From Nocardia transvalensis NBRC 15921 (GTDB taxonomy: Bacteria; Actinomycetota; Actinomycetes; Mycobacteriales; Mycobacteriaceae): a stretch of DNA of 64,000 nt. A model generated the notes under the pieces. It did not search any database and had not been told where the DNA came from. It saw only the letters and a program-made list of their open reading frames with translations. The DNA is taken from contig NZ_BAGL01000128.1 of assembly GCF_000308875.1 (NCBI RefSeq), forward strand, positions 124,001-188,000, in the 5' to 3' direction. Below, one piece after another: positions 44,840 to 53,592 of the stretch. Numbering within the stretch: the first letter of the stretch is position 1; each line of letters opens with the position of its first letter. A program made the position numbers and the translations under genes.

Positions 44840-46348
44840 CTAGGGTCCCGGCGCAACGGCGATGGCGGCTGAACGTATCTTGCGGGCGCGTCTCGGCGGG
44901 CGGGGAAAGTACGTTCGTTTCGCGAGGTAGAGGCCTAGCGCGGGGGCGAGGAGGCTCAGCAGGAGGTCGTAGACGACGTCGAATCGGTTCTGGTAGCCGG
45001 GATGTCCCCACAGCGGCCCGATCGCGACCTCGACGACGTCGCCGCGGTCCGGGAGTTCGCCGACCCAGGTGGCCGAGGTCTCGCGGCGGGCGCCGCCCCA
45101 CTCGTAGGTGCCCCGCACCCGGGCGCGATCGGTGGTACACGAGAGGCCGCCGGTGGTGCTGGTGCAGTGGCGGGTGCCACCGGCGGCGGCTTCGGTGACG
45201 GTCAGCTGCACGTGCGGAGCCAGACCGGTCAGTGTCGCCGCGGCGTTGACCACGGGCACCACACCGACGGCCAGCAGGGCGACGATGATCAGCGATCGCG
45301 CGGTCAGCGACACCGGCGTCACGGGCTGCCGGTCCGCGGCCTCGCGGCGGCGGTTCACCACCGAGCGCACGCCACCGCCGCTCCCGGACCATGCGTCGTA
45401 GCTCGTGTCGGAAGCGGCGGCGGCCGTGGCGAATTCGGCGTCGCCGCCCCACACCTCCCAGACGCGGGCGGGGACGGCCGCGGCCAGCATCGCGAGCCGG
45501 CGGCCGTTGCCGAACAGGCGGTCCTCCGTGAGCCCGCCCGTGTCGGTCGTCCAGAGCGCGTCGCGGTGAAAAGCGATGTCGTGCACGCGGAACCACAGAT
45601 CGTTCATGATCAGCTCGCGAACCTCACCGGTCAGCAGCGCGGCGGCGAATTCCGGATCCGACGTGGATACCGAGAAGCGCCGGTCGAATTCCGGGTCGAC
45701 CGCCACGGTGTCCATAGCCGAATCCGGCCGCAGCCAGCCGAAGGCGTTGCGAGTGATCCGCGCATCCTCCAGCGGAGTGAAGAAATCGGGTTCGAACGCT
45801 TTGGTCTTCGGCGAGATGGCTAACGCCGGCACGTCCGGGATACGCAATTCGACGATCGCGTTGACCGAGTCGATCTCGTCGGCCACCGCGCCGAGCGACG
45901 CGAACGCCTCGCCCGCGCGCGGCGGCGTGGTCGAGTACTCGATTCCGAGCAGCCGGTGACCCCGATGCTCGATATCGACCGTCGCGCGGCGTGGCCAGGG
46001 GTCGGGATGGCCCGGACCCACGGCCACCCCGCGGTGCGGAAGGACTCCGAAGGTCGGCTCCGTCGATGCGGAAAGCCGTGTGATCCAGTTCCGTTGGCGC
46101 CGGCCGCGCCACATGATCAGCGCCGTGACGACCAGCGGAACAGCGCACCACAACAGCAGTGGCACGCCGCTGTCGGTGCCGACGGACAACCAGTACAGTG
46201 TCGTCCCCGAGACGCTGATCCCGCAGATCGCGTAGCTCGCCGTCGACACGGCCGGACTGCGGGATTCCAGCCACCCGCCGACCCAGAGCGCGACGAATGC
46301 GAGCGCGTACCCGCCCACGATGAACCAGGGGCCGAGCAGATCATCCAT
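44840..46348 (-). CDS. Hypothetical membrane protein with a large soluble domain
   Basis: 502 residues. Two or three N-terminal membrane segments (WFIVGGYALAFVALWVGGWL, ASYAICGISVSGTTLYWLSV, VPLLLWCAVPLVVTALIMW) precede a cytosolic domain of about 230 residues containing WFRVHDIAFHRDALW and GNGRRLAMLAAAVPARVWEV. Another membrane segment (LIIVALLAVGVVPVV), a short outer part with a Cys pair and a last membrane segment follow. The central domain resembles the hypothetical proteins seen near DUF3592 genes, which fits the gene at 47473. Function not recognised. Confidence 0.7.
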   Translation of the reverse strand: MDDLLGPWFIVGGYALAFVALWVGGWLESRSPAVSTASYAICGISVSGTTLYWLSVGTDSGVPLLLWCAVPLVVTALIMWRGRRQRNWITRLSASTEPTFGVLPHRGVAVGPGHPDPWPRRATVDIEHRGHRLLGIEYSTTPPRAGEAFASLGAVADEIDSVNAIVELRIPDVPALAISPKTKAFEPDFFTPLEDARITRNAFGWLRPDSAMDTVAVDPEFDRRFSVSTSDPEFAAALLTGEVRELIMNDLWFRVHDIAFHRDALWTTDTGGLTEDRLFGNGRRLAMLAAAVPARVWEVWGGDAEFATAAAASDTSYDAWSGSGGGVRSVVNRRREAADRQPVTPVSLTARSLIIVALLAVGVVPVVNAAATLTGLAPHVQLTVTEAAAGGTRHCTSTTGGLSCTTDRARVRGTYEWGGARRETSATWVGELPDRGDVVEVAIGPLWGHPGYQNRFDVVYDLLLSLLAPALGLYLAKRTYFPRPPRRARKIRSAAIAVAPGP

Positions 46349-46395
46349 ATCGCAATCTTCTCCCGTTCACCGGGTGCGGCGGCGGCTCGCCCCAT

Positions 46396-46635
46396 CTATC
46401 CCGAGCAGGGAGTCTGTCCTTCGCCCCAGCATTCCGGACGATAGCTGCCCGTGTTCGCGACTGCGGAATCGCCGATGAACTGGTGCAAGAACTTCTCCGG
46501 AGCCGCCGTGGCGCTGACGGCGGGGTTGCCCTGCGGTTGTTCGGGCTCGCCGGCGAAGGACGGTCCCGCGCAGACGAGGACCACCGCGACTGCGGCCATA
46601 CCCGAGGTCAGGGCTCGTGCCCCGAATACTTGCAT
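46396..46635 (-). CDS. Small secreted protein
   Basis: 79 residues with a clear Sec signal (ALTSGMAAVAVVLVCAGPSF, cleavage near FAG) and a mature part of about 50 residues rich in Pro, Gln and Ala, ending RPECWGEGQTPCSG. The two C-terminal Cys may form a disulfide. No family recognised. It is transcribed just before the 44840 membrane protein on the same strand. Confidence 0.55.
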   Translation of the reverse strand: MQVFGARALTSGMAAVAVVLVCAGPSFAGEPEQPQGNPAVSATAAPEKFLHQFIGDSAVANTGSYRPECWGEGQTPCSG

Positions 46636-46761
46636 GTCGACCTCCCGATTCCGAAACGACCGGCCGTCCCTCGGCCGGCGGCAGTCAGTATCGCCTCGGC
46701 CCGAATCGCCTGCATCGGTACGAGGTACCTAAGACTGGAACCCCCTCGTACGTGACAGCCG

Positions 46762-47301
46762 TTGGAAGCTCAGGGTGGTTCGGGCTGTCGAGGGCCGGCC
46801 AGTGCACGGTCGAGACCGGGTCGGGTGGACTGCCCATCGCCGGGTTCGCCGAGTCGCAACGATGGCGTGGAAGGCTATCGGCCGGTCACGAAGCGGGTTC
46901 GGTCGCGTGGCGAGTTGTTGAACGACCGTCCACTACGGCAATTGTTGAGCTACCGTCTGGGTGTGGACGTCGACCTTGCGTCATTGCTGGCTGGGCCGCG
47001 TCAGCGGTCCGGCGTGATTCTCGAGATCTCGGCCGTGGGGATCACGGCTCCCGCGATCTTCGGTGTTCCCTACGTCCGTGCCGTCGACGGCACCGTGTAC
47101 CGGTTACCGGAAGCGTTGAGCCGGTGGGCGATTCGCTTGATCGCCGTGCACAGCTATTACCTGATTACCCGGGAGCTGTCGATCTTTCCCTGCCACATCG
47201 GATTCGGAGGCCGGGACGGGGCCGTCTACGCCGAACTGCTGTCCGACGCGGTCACCGCCGGACCCCGGCATGAGCAGGGGTGTTCGTCGCTGGTGCTCTA
47301 G
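46762..47301 (+). CDS. Hypothetical protein, start uncertain
   Basis: Codon use from about 46900 on is clearly coding and gives GELLNDRPLRQLLSYRLGVD, VILEISAVGITAPAIFGVPY, VRAVDGTVYRLPEALSRWAI and HSYYLITRELSIFPCHIGFG. The listed start is a TTG; the first 45 residues look non-coding, so the true start is probably a later TTG or GTG near 46910-46970. No family recognised. The stop is overlapped by the next small frame. Confidence 0.5.
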   Translation: MEAQGGSGCRGPASARSRPGRVDCPSPGSPSRNDGVEGYRPVTKRVRSRGELLNDRPLRQLLSYRLGVDVDLASLLAGPRQRSGVILEISAVGITAPAIFGVPYVRAVDGTVYRLPEALSRWAIRLIAVHSYYLITRELSIFPCHIGFGGRDGAVYAELLSDAVTAGPRHEQGCSSLVL

Positions 47302-47453
47302 CTGCTGTTGGCGTCGCCGCTGGTTCGGTGAGCGTCCCGTCGGCGGTGAGTTGTGTCGACCAGCTCTTACGGCGGTGTGCTGTTCTGCTCATCTTCTCTG
47401 CGGTCCTACTCGTCATCGGGGCGGGATCGATCGTGTCGGGGTGGCGGCTGTGA
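47280..47453 (+). CDS. Possible 57-residue membrane peptide overlapping the previous gene
   Basis: A GTG at 47280 starts a frame that overlaps the preceding coding region by 22 bases: FVAGALAAVGVAAGSVSVPS, then CAVLLIFSAVLLVIGAGSIV and a stop. Two hydrophobic segments with a short basic loop suggest a small membrane protein, perhaps translationally coupled. The ribosome binding site is weak. Confidence 0.35.
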   Translation: MFVAGALAAVGVAAGSVSVPSAVSCVDQLLRRCAVLLIFSAVLLVIGAGSIVSGWRL

Positions 47454-47472
47454 GGTGCCCGTTTCCCGGCCC

Positions 47473-47913
47473 TTACATCGAGATCAGGTCGAGGGACGCG
47501 AGGATCAGGAAGATGGCGAATCCACCGAAGAAGAGGAAGACGAACCCGTAGTTGATGATCCGACCGACCACGGAACCGCCGTTGACTGTCTCGCTCGCCT
47601 TCGGATCGTCGGGGTCGTACATGATCTCGACGATGTCGCCGACCTTCGGTTTCGCCAGATGCCCGACCTCGCCGGTGTGCTGAATGTCGGCGGTGTCGCG
47701 GTACTCGTAGCGCGCGTGGATGGATGTCTCCGTCGAGGACGTCCCTGTTGCTGAGGACTGATTCTTCTTCTTCCACACGTGGCGGACGGTCGCCTCCGTC
47801 CGCGACCAGGCGGCCAAGCGTCGCTGACGGCGCACCAGATGAATCGTCAGCCAAGCCGGGAGGATCAGCATCGCGATGCCGATCAGCAGCGTGACGACAG
47901 CACCAGAACTCAT
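47473..47913 (-). CDS. DUF3592 membrane protein
   Basis: 146 residues. A first membrane segment (VVTLLIGIAMLILPAWLTIH), then the DUF3592 beta domain (SRTEATVRHVWKK, IHARYEYRDTADIQHTGEVG, VGDIVEIMYDPDDPKASETV) and a last membrane segment (YGFVFLFFGGFAIFLILASL). Family members are bacterial membrane proteins of unknown role. The gene sits among other small envelope proteins. Confidence 0.85.
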   Translation of the reverse strand: MSSGAVVTLLIGIAMLILPAWLTIHLVRRQRRLAAWSRTEATVRHVWKKKNQSSATGTSSTETSIHARYEYRDTADIQHTGEVGHLAKPKVGDIVEIMYDPDDPKASETVNGGSVVGRIINYGFVFLFFGGFAIFLILASLDLISM

Positions 47914-48021
47914 GATTACTCCACTTACCCGAGGTCGAGGGCCTCGACCCTAGTCTGCGGTGACCGCGAGGACGACCGGTGGACTCGTCGAGTTCGACCG
48001 CCGGCGGGTTGGTGACCGCCG

Positions 48022-48264
48022 CTACGGCGTCAGGAAATACAGACGCCACAGCTGGGGCTCCCACGGGTCGCTCACGTTGTCGCAGGAGTACTGCACGGCC
48101 TGGTGATGCTCGATCTTGTATTCACCGGCTGTGTCGCACTGCGCGTAGGTGCCGAAGTCTGCGGTGTACCAGGTGCCTGCGTGGGCCGGCGCGGCCGCCA
48201 GTACACCGCTCATACCGAATGCGGCAGTCGTCGTGGCCGCGACGGCGATAGCTTTGAGGTTCAT
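48022..48264 (-). CDS. Small secreted protein
   Basis: 80 residues from an ATG with AAGGAG upstream. The signal peptide is clear (NLKAIAVAATTTAAFGMSGV, cleavage near AHAG at residue 29). The mature part of about 50 residues has two Cys (YAQCDTAGEY and YSCDNVSD) that probably form one disulfide, with aromatic residues near the end. Such short secreted proteins are frequent in nocardiae; function unknown. Confidence 0.75.
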   Translation of the reverse strand: MNLKAIAVAATTTAAFGMSGVLAAAPAHAGTWYTADFGTYAQCDTAGEYKIEHHQAVQYSCDNVSDPWEPQLWRLYFLTP

Positions 48265-48521
48265 GCCCGTTGCTCCTTGATCTGGGCCGCACCCGAATGA
48301 TGCGGACTGGAAGCAGGATTATCGGCGCCCCTTGGCATCGCCTTTCAGAGACCTTAACCGCGGTCTCTTCGCCGAGTCTCCCGCTCGCACGAATACGAAC
48401 GACCACGCCGGCGCCCGATCCCGTCCACAGGCCCGGAGCGGCTACTCGCCGGGATCCGCCGAGCCGCGCGGACCGCCTTTCGCGTTGGACGTCGTGATCG
48501 GATCACGTCAGAATCGGCGGC

Positions 48522-49045
48522 ATGAGCAAGGTGACCTGTGACCTTTCGATCTCTCTCGACGGCTACGCGGCCGGGATCGGCCAGAGCGGGGACCGTCCGT
48601 TCGGTGATGACGGTGGCGACGGTTGGGGCAGCGTTCTGCACGCGTGGATGGAGGATGCCGACGAGCGGAAGTGGCAGATGGATCGCCTGGCCGAGACCAA
48701 GGCATTCGTCATGGGACGCAATATGTTCGGTCCCATCACCCACGCGAACCACAACCGATGGAGGGCGGTACCACGTTCCACTTCGTCACCGAGGGAATCG
48801 CGGCCGCGTTCGACCTCGCCCGTGAGGCAGCCGGCGACGGCAACATCTCGATCCACGGTGGAGCGTGCACGGTCAACCAGTACCTGGCCGCCGGCCTGAT
48901 CGACGAGCTGCGGCTGCGGATCGTGCCGATCACACTCGGCGCCGGGACCCGACTGTTCGACGGCGTGCCCGGGCTGACACTGCGGCAACTGACGACTCGG
49001 ACAGGTCCGGCCTTCACGCATGTGACGTACAGGGTCGTGCGCTGA
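48522..49045 (+). pseudogene. RibD/DHFR-like reductase with an internal deletion
   Basis: The first frame has the family N-terminus VTCDLSISLDGYAAG and ETKAFVMGRNMFGP; about 48760 the frame changes and the second half continues as MEGGTTFHFVTEGIAAAFDL, ISIHGGACTVNQYLAAGLID and ELRLRIVPITLGAGTRLFDG. The roughly 35 residues normally between these parts are missing, and the join is out of frame, so an internal deletion rather than a base error has occurred. Intact relatives are NADPH-dependent reductases of unknown substrate. A complete paralogue is at 50791. Confidence 0.75.
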
Positions 49046-49233
49046 CCGCCGGCGAAGCTCAGCAGGGCGGAGGTAGCTGACCCGGGTGCGGCGTCGTGTG
49101 GGCGTGTCAGTGGTGACGCGCCGCTTGATCCTTCTACCGGCCGTTGACACCGGCATCGATCGAGGGCGATCCTTGCCGAAGTCGAGTGGTGTCGAGATTC
49201 GCGTTCACGAACATCGGAGACCGTTGGGCGGTG

Positions 49234-50268
49234 TCAGGATTTGTGCTCCGGTGGTGTCGACTTCGGGAATGGTTGGGGTAGTAGAGCTTTCAGCTCGTCG
49301 GCGGTGATGGCGCCCGGCTGCCGGCGCTGGCGGGCGAATTGGGCGACGGTGCGTTGCAGCATGGTGTTGACCGGTGTTGGCACACCGTGCAGGCGGCCCA
49401 GCAGGACGATCTCGCCGTTGAGGTAGTCGACCTCGGATGTTCCCGACTCGCGGGCAAGGCTCTGCCAGGTCGAGCTGCCGCCGGACACACCCACGATCGG
49501 CTGCACCCGCATCCGGTCGCCTTCCACCGCGCGGCGTTCGGTGTCGGTGGTGTAGGCGATCGCGGCGGCGTCGAGCACCGCCCGGCCCTCCGCCTGGCAT
49601 GCCCGGACCAGCTCGTCGGCGGCGGAGGAACTGGCCTGCTCACCGAGCAGTGCCTGCACCGCGTTGCCGAGATTGACGACGAGCTTGCCGTACTTCCAAC
49701 GCATCACGTCGGAGACGATCGGAGCATCGAAATCGCTGCGCGACAGGTCCGCAGCGATCCGCTCGGCCACGGTATCGATTCCGTGCGGGTAACGGGAGAT
49801 GGTCAGTATCCCGCTCAACGGCGCCGCGCGTGAGACCACCACACCGGGTTCGAGATGCAGGGCCGGCAACCAGACACACAGCCCGTACACCCGCTGGAAC
49901 AGCTGCAGCGCGGTGCGCTCGTTGGTTACGCCGTTCTGCGCGCACACGATCGGCAGTGTCTCGGCGGCGGTGGTGTTCCCCGCGACGGAGGCGCCGGCCC
50001 ACTGTTCGACCACGGCCGCGGTGTCGTGTGATTTGACCGCGCACACGATCACATCGTCACGCTGCAATTCCCCCAGCGCGGCGGGAGTGTCGACCGCGGG
50101 AACCCGCACTGTGCGGGAGCCGCTCGCGGTGACCAGCCGCAGGCCCTCGCGTTGCAGAACTTCTAGATGTCGGCCACGAGCAACCAGGACCACGTCGGCG
50201 CCGTGCTGGGCCAGCCGCGCGCCGATCGTGCCTCCGACGGCCCCCGCACCCACCACGATGTACCGCAC
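49234..50268 (-). CDS. Ketopantoate reductase-like (PanE/ApbA) enzyme
   Basis: 344 residues. The NADP-binding motif YIVVGAGAVGGTIGARLAQ is at the N-terminus, with DDVIVCAVKSHDTAAVVEQW and IVCAQNGVTNE as in the family. The catalytic Lys region is DVMRWKYGKLVVNLGNAVQA, and the C-terminal substrate helix EVDYLNGEIVLLGRLHGVPT, PVN is conserved. It is an NADPH-dependent 2-oxoacid or related reductase; several paralogues occur in actinobacteria, so it need not be the pantothenate enzyme. Single gene with no operon partner. Confidence 0.88.
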   Translation of the reverse strand: MRYIVVGAGAVGGTIGARLAQHGADVVLVARGRHLEVLQREGLRLVTASGSRTVRVPAVDTPAALGELQRDDVIVCAVKSHDTAAVVEQWAGASVAGNTTAAETLPIVCAQNGVTNERTALQLFQRVYGLCVWLPALHLEPGVVVSRAAPLSGILTISRYPHGIDTVAERIAADLSRSDFDAPIVSDVMRWKYGKLVVNLGNAVQALLGEQASSSAADELVRACQAEGRAVLDAAAIAYTTDTERRAVEGDRMRVQPIVGVSGGSSTWQSLARESGTSEVDYLNGEIVLLGRLHGVPTPVNTMLQRTVAQFARQRRQPGAITADELKALLPQPFPKSTPPEHKS

Positions 50269-50422
50269 CCGATCGAGAATAACCGGGCCGTCGGTAAGTG
50301 GTGATGCGGTCGATTACCGGGTCCAGCCGTCCGCAGGCGATTTCGCCGGTCTCGATGTCGCTGCCCGCTGGCTAGTTCTGTAGGCCGGCGACGACGACAC
50401 CTCGTCACGGCTGCGTGACACG

Positions 50423-50611
50423 ATGCAGGCCTACTTGGACACTCGCGGTAGTCTCGGCGACGCCGCAGCGCGGCTGCACGTCCACAAGAACACCGTGCAC
50501 TATCGCATCCGCAAGGCCGAGGACGTCCTCGGCCACTCGCTGGCCGTCAACCGTGTCGAGACCGAAGTCGCGCTACGGATCTGTGAGCAGCTCGGGCTGG
50601 AACGACTGTGA
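50423..50611 (+). pseudogene. C-terminal HTH of a PucR/CdaR-type regulator
   Basis: The frame MQAYLDTRGSLGDAAARLHV, HKNTVHYRIRKAEDVLG is the HTH_30 domain of PucR-family regulators, complete to its natural end (ICEQLGLERL). The N-terminal GAF/PucR part is absent; upstream the frame is open for only a few codons (RLRDT). It is a truncated relic unless used as an isolated HTH peptide. Confidence 0.7.
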
Positions 50612-50790
50612 CCGCACGTTCGGGCGTGAGCGCGAAAATGAACACTGTCGTGCGTTCGGGGTGCCTATGCGTTGCCGATGGTTCGGCGGTACCTATTCGG
50701 TAAGGCTGATCACGAGCTTGTCGGTCTCCCAGGGATATGGGGAGTCGCGTGGGTTCGCAGCAGCAAGTGTCCACATCTCAGGAGGTTGCA

Positions 50791-51351
50791 GTGTCCGCAT
50801 CGGTGCTCGACATGTCGATGTCGCTCGACGGGTACATCGCCGATCCCGACGATTTCCTCGGCGGTGAGGACGGCGAGCGGCTGCACCGATGGGCCGGTTC
50901 CGGCGGTGAGTCGGGGCCGGTCCGAGAGTTCGAGGACGAATGGAACGCCGCCGGCGCAGTGCTGTCCGGGCGGCGGACGGCCGAACTCATGGATCACTGG
51001 GGCGGCTCCCACAACGGGCTGCCGATCTTCGTGCCCAGTCACCGCCCGCCGAGCCCGGCCGCACGGTGGGGCTATCCGTTGGTGACGTACGTGAACGACG
51101 GAATCGAGAGCGCGATGGCGCAGGCGAAGGCCGCCGCGGGCGAGCGCGATGTCCAGGTGCGTGGCGCGTACACGGCGCAGCGCGCGATCGAGGCCGGTGT
51201 CCTGGACGAGGTGCAGATCCACCTGATCCCGGTGCTCCTCGGTCGCGGCCACAGGATGTTCGACGTGTTGCCGGCGGAGACCGAGTTGGAGATCGTGCGG
51301 GTGATCGACACACCGCAGGCAACCCACATCCGCTACCGCGTCCGGCGCTGA
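50791..51351 (+). CDS. RibD/DHFR-like reductase
   Basis: 186 residues from GTG 50791 with AGGAGG six bases upstream. It has the family pattern LDMSMSLDGYIADPDDFLGG, AVLSGRRTAELMDHWGG and the C-terminal DVQVRGAYTAQRAIEAGVLD, EVQIHLIPVLLGRGHRMFD. Members bind NADPH in a DHFR-like fold and reduce unknown substrates. It is the intact relative of the deleted gene at 48522. Confidence 0.88.
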   Translation: MSASVLDMSMSLDGYIADPDDFLGGEDGERLHRWAGSGGESGPVREFEDEWNAAGAVLSGRRTAELMDHWGGSHNGLPIFVPSHRPPSPAARWGYPLVTYVNDGIESAMAQAKAAAGERDVQVRGAYTAQRAIEAGVLDEVQIHLIPVLLGRGHRMFDVLPAETELEIVRVIDTPQATHIRYRVRR

Positions 51352-51402
51352 GGCGGTCGGCAAGGACCACACCGGAATCTGAACCATCCGGGGAGGTATC
51401 GG

Positions 51403-52245
51403 CTAGAGGCGTCTTGCGGTGCGGACGAGGTCGGCGACGGCTGTGGATCTGCTGTGCGGTGGCCAGGCGATGACGGTGGTGACTGCCGGCGCGTCCGGTA
51501 CCGGCACGATGGAGTGCTTGTCGCGCAAGTGGGTTCGGACGGACTCGGGCATGACCGCACAGGTCCGGCCGAGCGCGATCAGTTGGGTCAGCTGGGTATG
51601 GTCGCGAACCTGCGGGCCGGGGCCGTCCGGATAGCTCCCATCCTGTCGAGGCCAGCGCGGCAAGGGCAGGTCTGTCAAGGCGGAGACCTCGGCCGAAGAC
51701 ATACGGGCCCGGTTGGCGAGGGGGTGGCCCGCGGGCAGGACCAGGACCTGCTGTTCGGTGTACAGGTCCTCGGTGTCGAATCCGGCCGTCGTGTCGAAGG
51801 GGCGGTGGAGCAGGGCAACGTCGGCGCGACCGTCACGCAGGAGTCTCTCCTGTTCGCCGGGCCCGCACAGCAGCACCTCGACGGCGACGGCGCCCGGGTC
51901 GGCGGCGTAGGCGTCGAGCAGCTTCGACAACAGTTCGCTGGACGCTCCGGCCTTCGTCGCCAGCACTACGCCCGGTCGATCGGCAGCAGCGCGGCGAGTG
52001 CGGCGTTCGGCGGCGTCGACCGCGTCGAGGGCGAGCCGGGCCTCCCGCAGCAGCACCGATCCGGCCTCGGTCAAAGTGATTGCGCGAGAGGCGCGGTGCA
52101 GCAGAACGACTCCGAGTCGCCGTTCCAGCTGCTGGATCGCCCGCGACAGCGGTGGTTGCGCCATCGTGAGCCGTTGCGCCGCCCGCCCGAAGTGCAACTC
52201 CTCGGCGACGGCGACGAAGTATCGCAACTCCCGCGTCTCCACCAC
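51403..52245 (-). CDS. LysR-family regulator
   Basis: 280 residues from GTG 52245 or 52242. The winged HTH is ELRYFVAVAEELHFGRAAQR, LTMAQPPLSRAIQQLERRLG; the C-terminal periplasmic-binding-like effector domain starts near residue 90 (PGVVLATKAGASSELLSKLL) and includes RDGRADVALLHRPFD. It is divergent from the SDR gene at 52348 with about 100 bases between, the usual arrangement for a LysR activator and its target. Confidence 0.92.
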   Translation of the reverse strand: MVETRELRYFVAVAEELHFGRAAQRLTMAQPPLSRAIQQLERRLGVVLLHRASRAITLTEAGSVLLREARLALDAVDAAERRTRRAAADRPGVVLATKAGASSELLSKLLDAYAADPGAVAVEVLLCGPGEQERLLRDGRADVALLHRPFDTTAGFDTEDLYTEQQVLVLPAGHPLANRARMSSAEVSALTDLPLPRWPRQDGSYPDGPGPQVRDHTQLTQLIALGRTCAVMPESVRTHLRDKHSIVPVPDAPAVTTVIAWPPHSRSTAVADLVRTARRL

Positions 52246-52347
52246 GTCATCGTATCCGGCGCTCACCACGACCGATACCCGTGCGGTATCACCGAGCACC
52301 CGGTCGGTCTTGGACGCGCTACTCGAGGCGGGGCCAGGATCGACGGT

Positions 52348-53073
52348 ATGAGTGCACAGAAGATCGCGCTGGTGACCGGCGCTAACAAAGGCATCGGATA
52401 CGAGATCGCGGCCGGCCTCGGCTCCCTCGGCTGGCGAATCGGTGTGGGCGCGCGGGATTCGCAACGCCGCGACACCGCGGTCGAGAAGTTACGCGCGAGC
52501 GGAACCGATGCGTTCGGCGTACCGATGGACGTCACCGACGACGCGAGTGTGGCCGCCGCGGCCGATCTCATCGCCGACCGCGCCGGAGGTCTCGACGTCC
52601 TCGTCAACAACGCCGCGATCACCGGCGGTATGCCACAGACCCCCACCACGGTCGATCCCGCGATCGTGCGAGCCGCCGTGGAAACCAACGTGATTGGCGT
52701 CATCCGCGTCACCAACGCGATGCTGCCCATGCTGCGCGCCTCCGCGTCACCGCGAATTGTGAACATGTCCAGCAGCGTCGGCTCGCTCACCCTGCAGACC
52801 ACGCCCGGCACCGAGACCGGTCCGATTTCCGCCGCGTACTCGGCGTCGAAGACCTTCCTCAACGCCGTCACCGTCCAATACGCAAAAGAACTGAGCGACA
52901 CCGACATCCTGATCAACTGCGGCTGCCCCGGTTTCACCGCTACCGACCTCAACGGCTTCCGCGGCCACCGCACCCCCGAACAGGGCGCGGCAATCGCGAT
53001 TCACCTCGCGACCCTCCCCGACGACGGGCCGACCGGCGGATTCTTCGACGACGCCGGAACGGTGCCCTGGTAA
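52348..53073 (+). CDS. Short-chain dehydrogenase
   Basis: 241 residues from ATG 52348. The cofactor site is IALVTGANKGIGYEIAAGLG, followed by DVLVNNAAITGG, IVNMSSSVGSL (catalytic Ser) and the catalytic YSASKTFLNAV. The C-terminal NCGCPGFTATDLNGFRGHRT matches plant-type and actinobacterial carbonyl-reductase-like SDRs. It probably reduces aldehydes or ketones with NADPH under control of the divergent LysR. A strong hairpin lies after its stop. Confidence 0.9.
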   Translation: MSAQKIALVTGANKGIGYEIAAGLGSLGWRIGVGARDSQRRDTAVEKLRASGTDAFGVPMDVTDDASVAAAADLIADRAGGLDVLVNNAAITGGMPQTPTTVDPAIVRAAVETNVIGVIRVTNAMLPMLRASASPRIVNMSSSVGSLTLQTTPGTETGPISAAYSASKTFLNAVTVQYAKELSDTDILINCGCPGFTATDLNGFRGHRTPEQGAAIAIHLATLPDDGPTGGFFDDAGTVPW

Positions 53074-53135
53074 AGGCTCATTGGCAAACGGGCACAGCCT
53101 GTTTCGGCAGGAGCGTGCATTCGCGCGCGCGAATT

Positions 53136-53166
53136 CCGGCCCCACCACACGCGGTGGTGGGGCCGG
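53136..53166. terminator. Bidirectional terminator hairpin
   Basis: CCGGCCCCACCAC and GTGGTGGGGCCGG form a perfect 13-bp stem with a 5-base loop between the convergent SDR (stop 53073) and RNHCP (stop 53170) genes. Confidence 0.8.
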
Positions 53167-53169
53167 CCG

Positions 53170-53583
53170 TCACAGCGCGTCCAGTGCCCGGCGGCCGATA
53201 CGTGGATCGGCCAAGGGACGCAGGGCGATTCGCAGCAACGCGAGCGCATTGTCGTCTCCGGCAATGCGATTCAGTTTCAATGCCCCGCACTTCAGGCACT
53301 GGTGGACCAGTGCCCATTCGCCGCCGTGGCGCACGGTCGAACTGACCGCGAGCATGCGGCCGCGGCATGGGTTCGCGCGGTCACCAGGGATGCGCCCGTC
53401 GACGTGGCGGCTGGTCAGACAGTGTGGGCAGTGATTGCGGTGCGAAGTACCCGGTACGGTGGTCGGCACATCCAGACGACAACCGATACACCGGAAACTC
53501 GCACCGGATGCCCCACCGGGACCGTGCAATACGGTCTTGCCGCGTTGCGGGGGTGCGGACAGGGTCTTGTTCCTTCGAGGCAT
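53170..53583 (-). CDS. RNHCP-domain zinc-binding protein
   Basis: 137 residues. The domain is complete: FRCIGCRLDVPTTVPGTSHR, NHCPHCLTSRHVD, PGDRANPCRGRMLAV and ALVHQCLKCGALKLNRIAGD, DNALALLRIALRPL. Four Cys pairs suggest one or two zinc sites. The family is named for the RNHCP motif; its function is unknown. It follows a second RNHCP gene after nine bases, so the two form an operon. Confidence 0.88.
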   Translation of the reverse strand: MPRRNKTLSAPPQRGKTVLHGPGGASGASFRCIGCRLDVPTTVPGTSHRNHCPHCLTSRHVDGRIPGDRANPCRGRMLAVSSTVRHGGEWALVHQCLKCGALKLNRIAGDDNALALLRIALRPLADPRIGRRALDAL

Positions 53584-53592
53584 CGCGACCGC

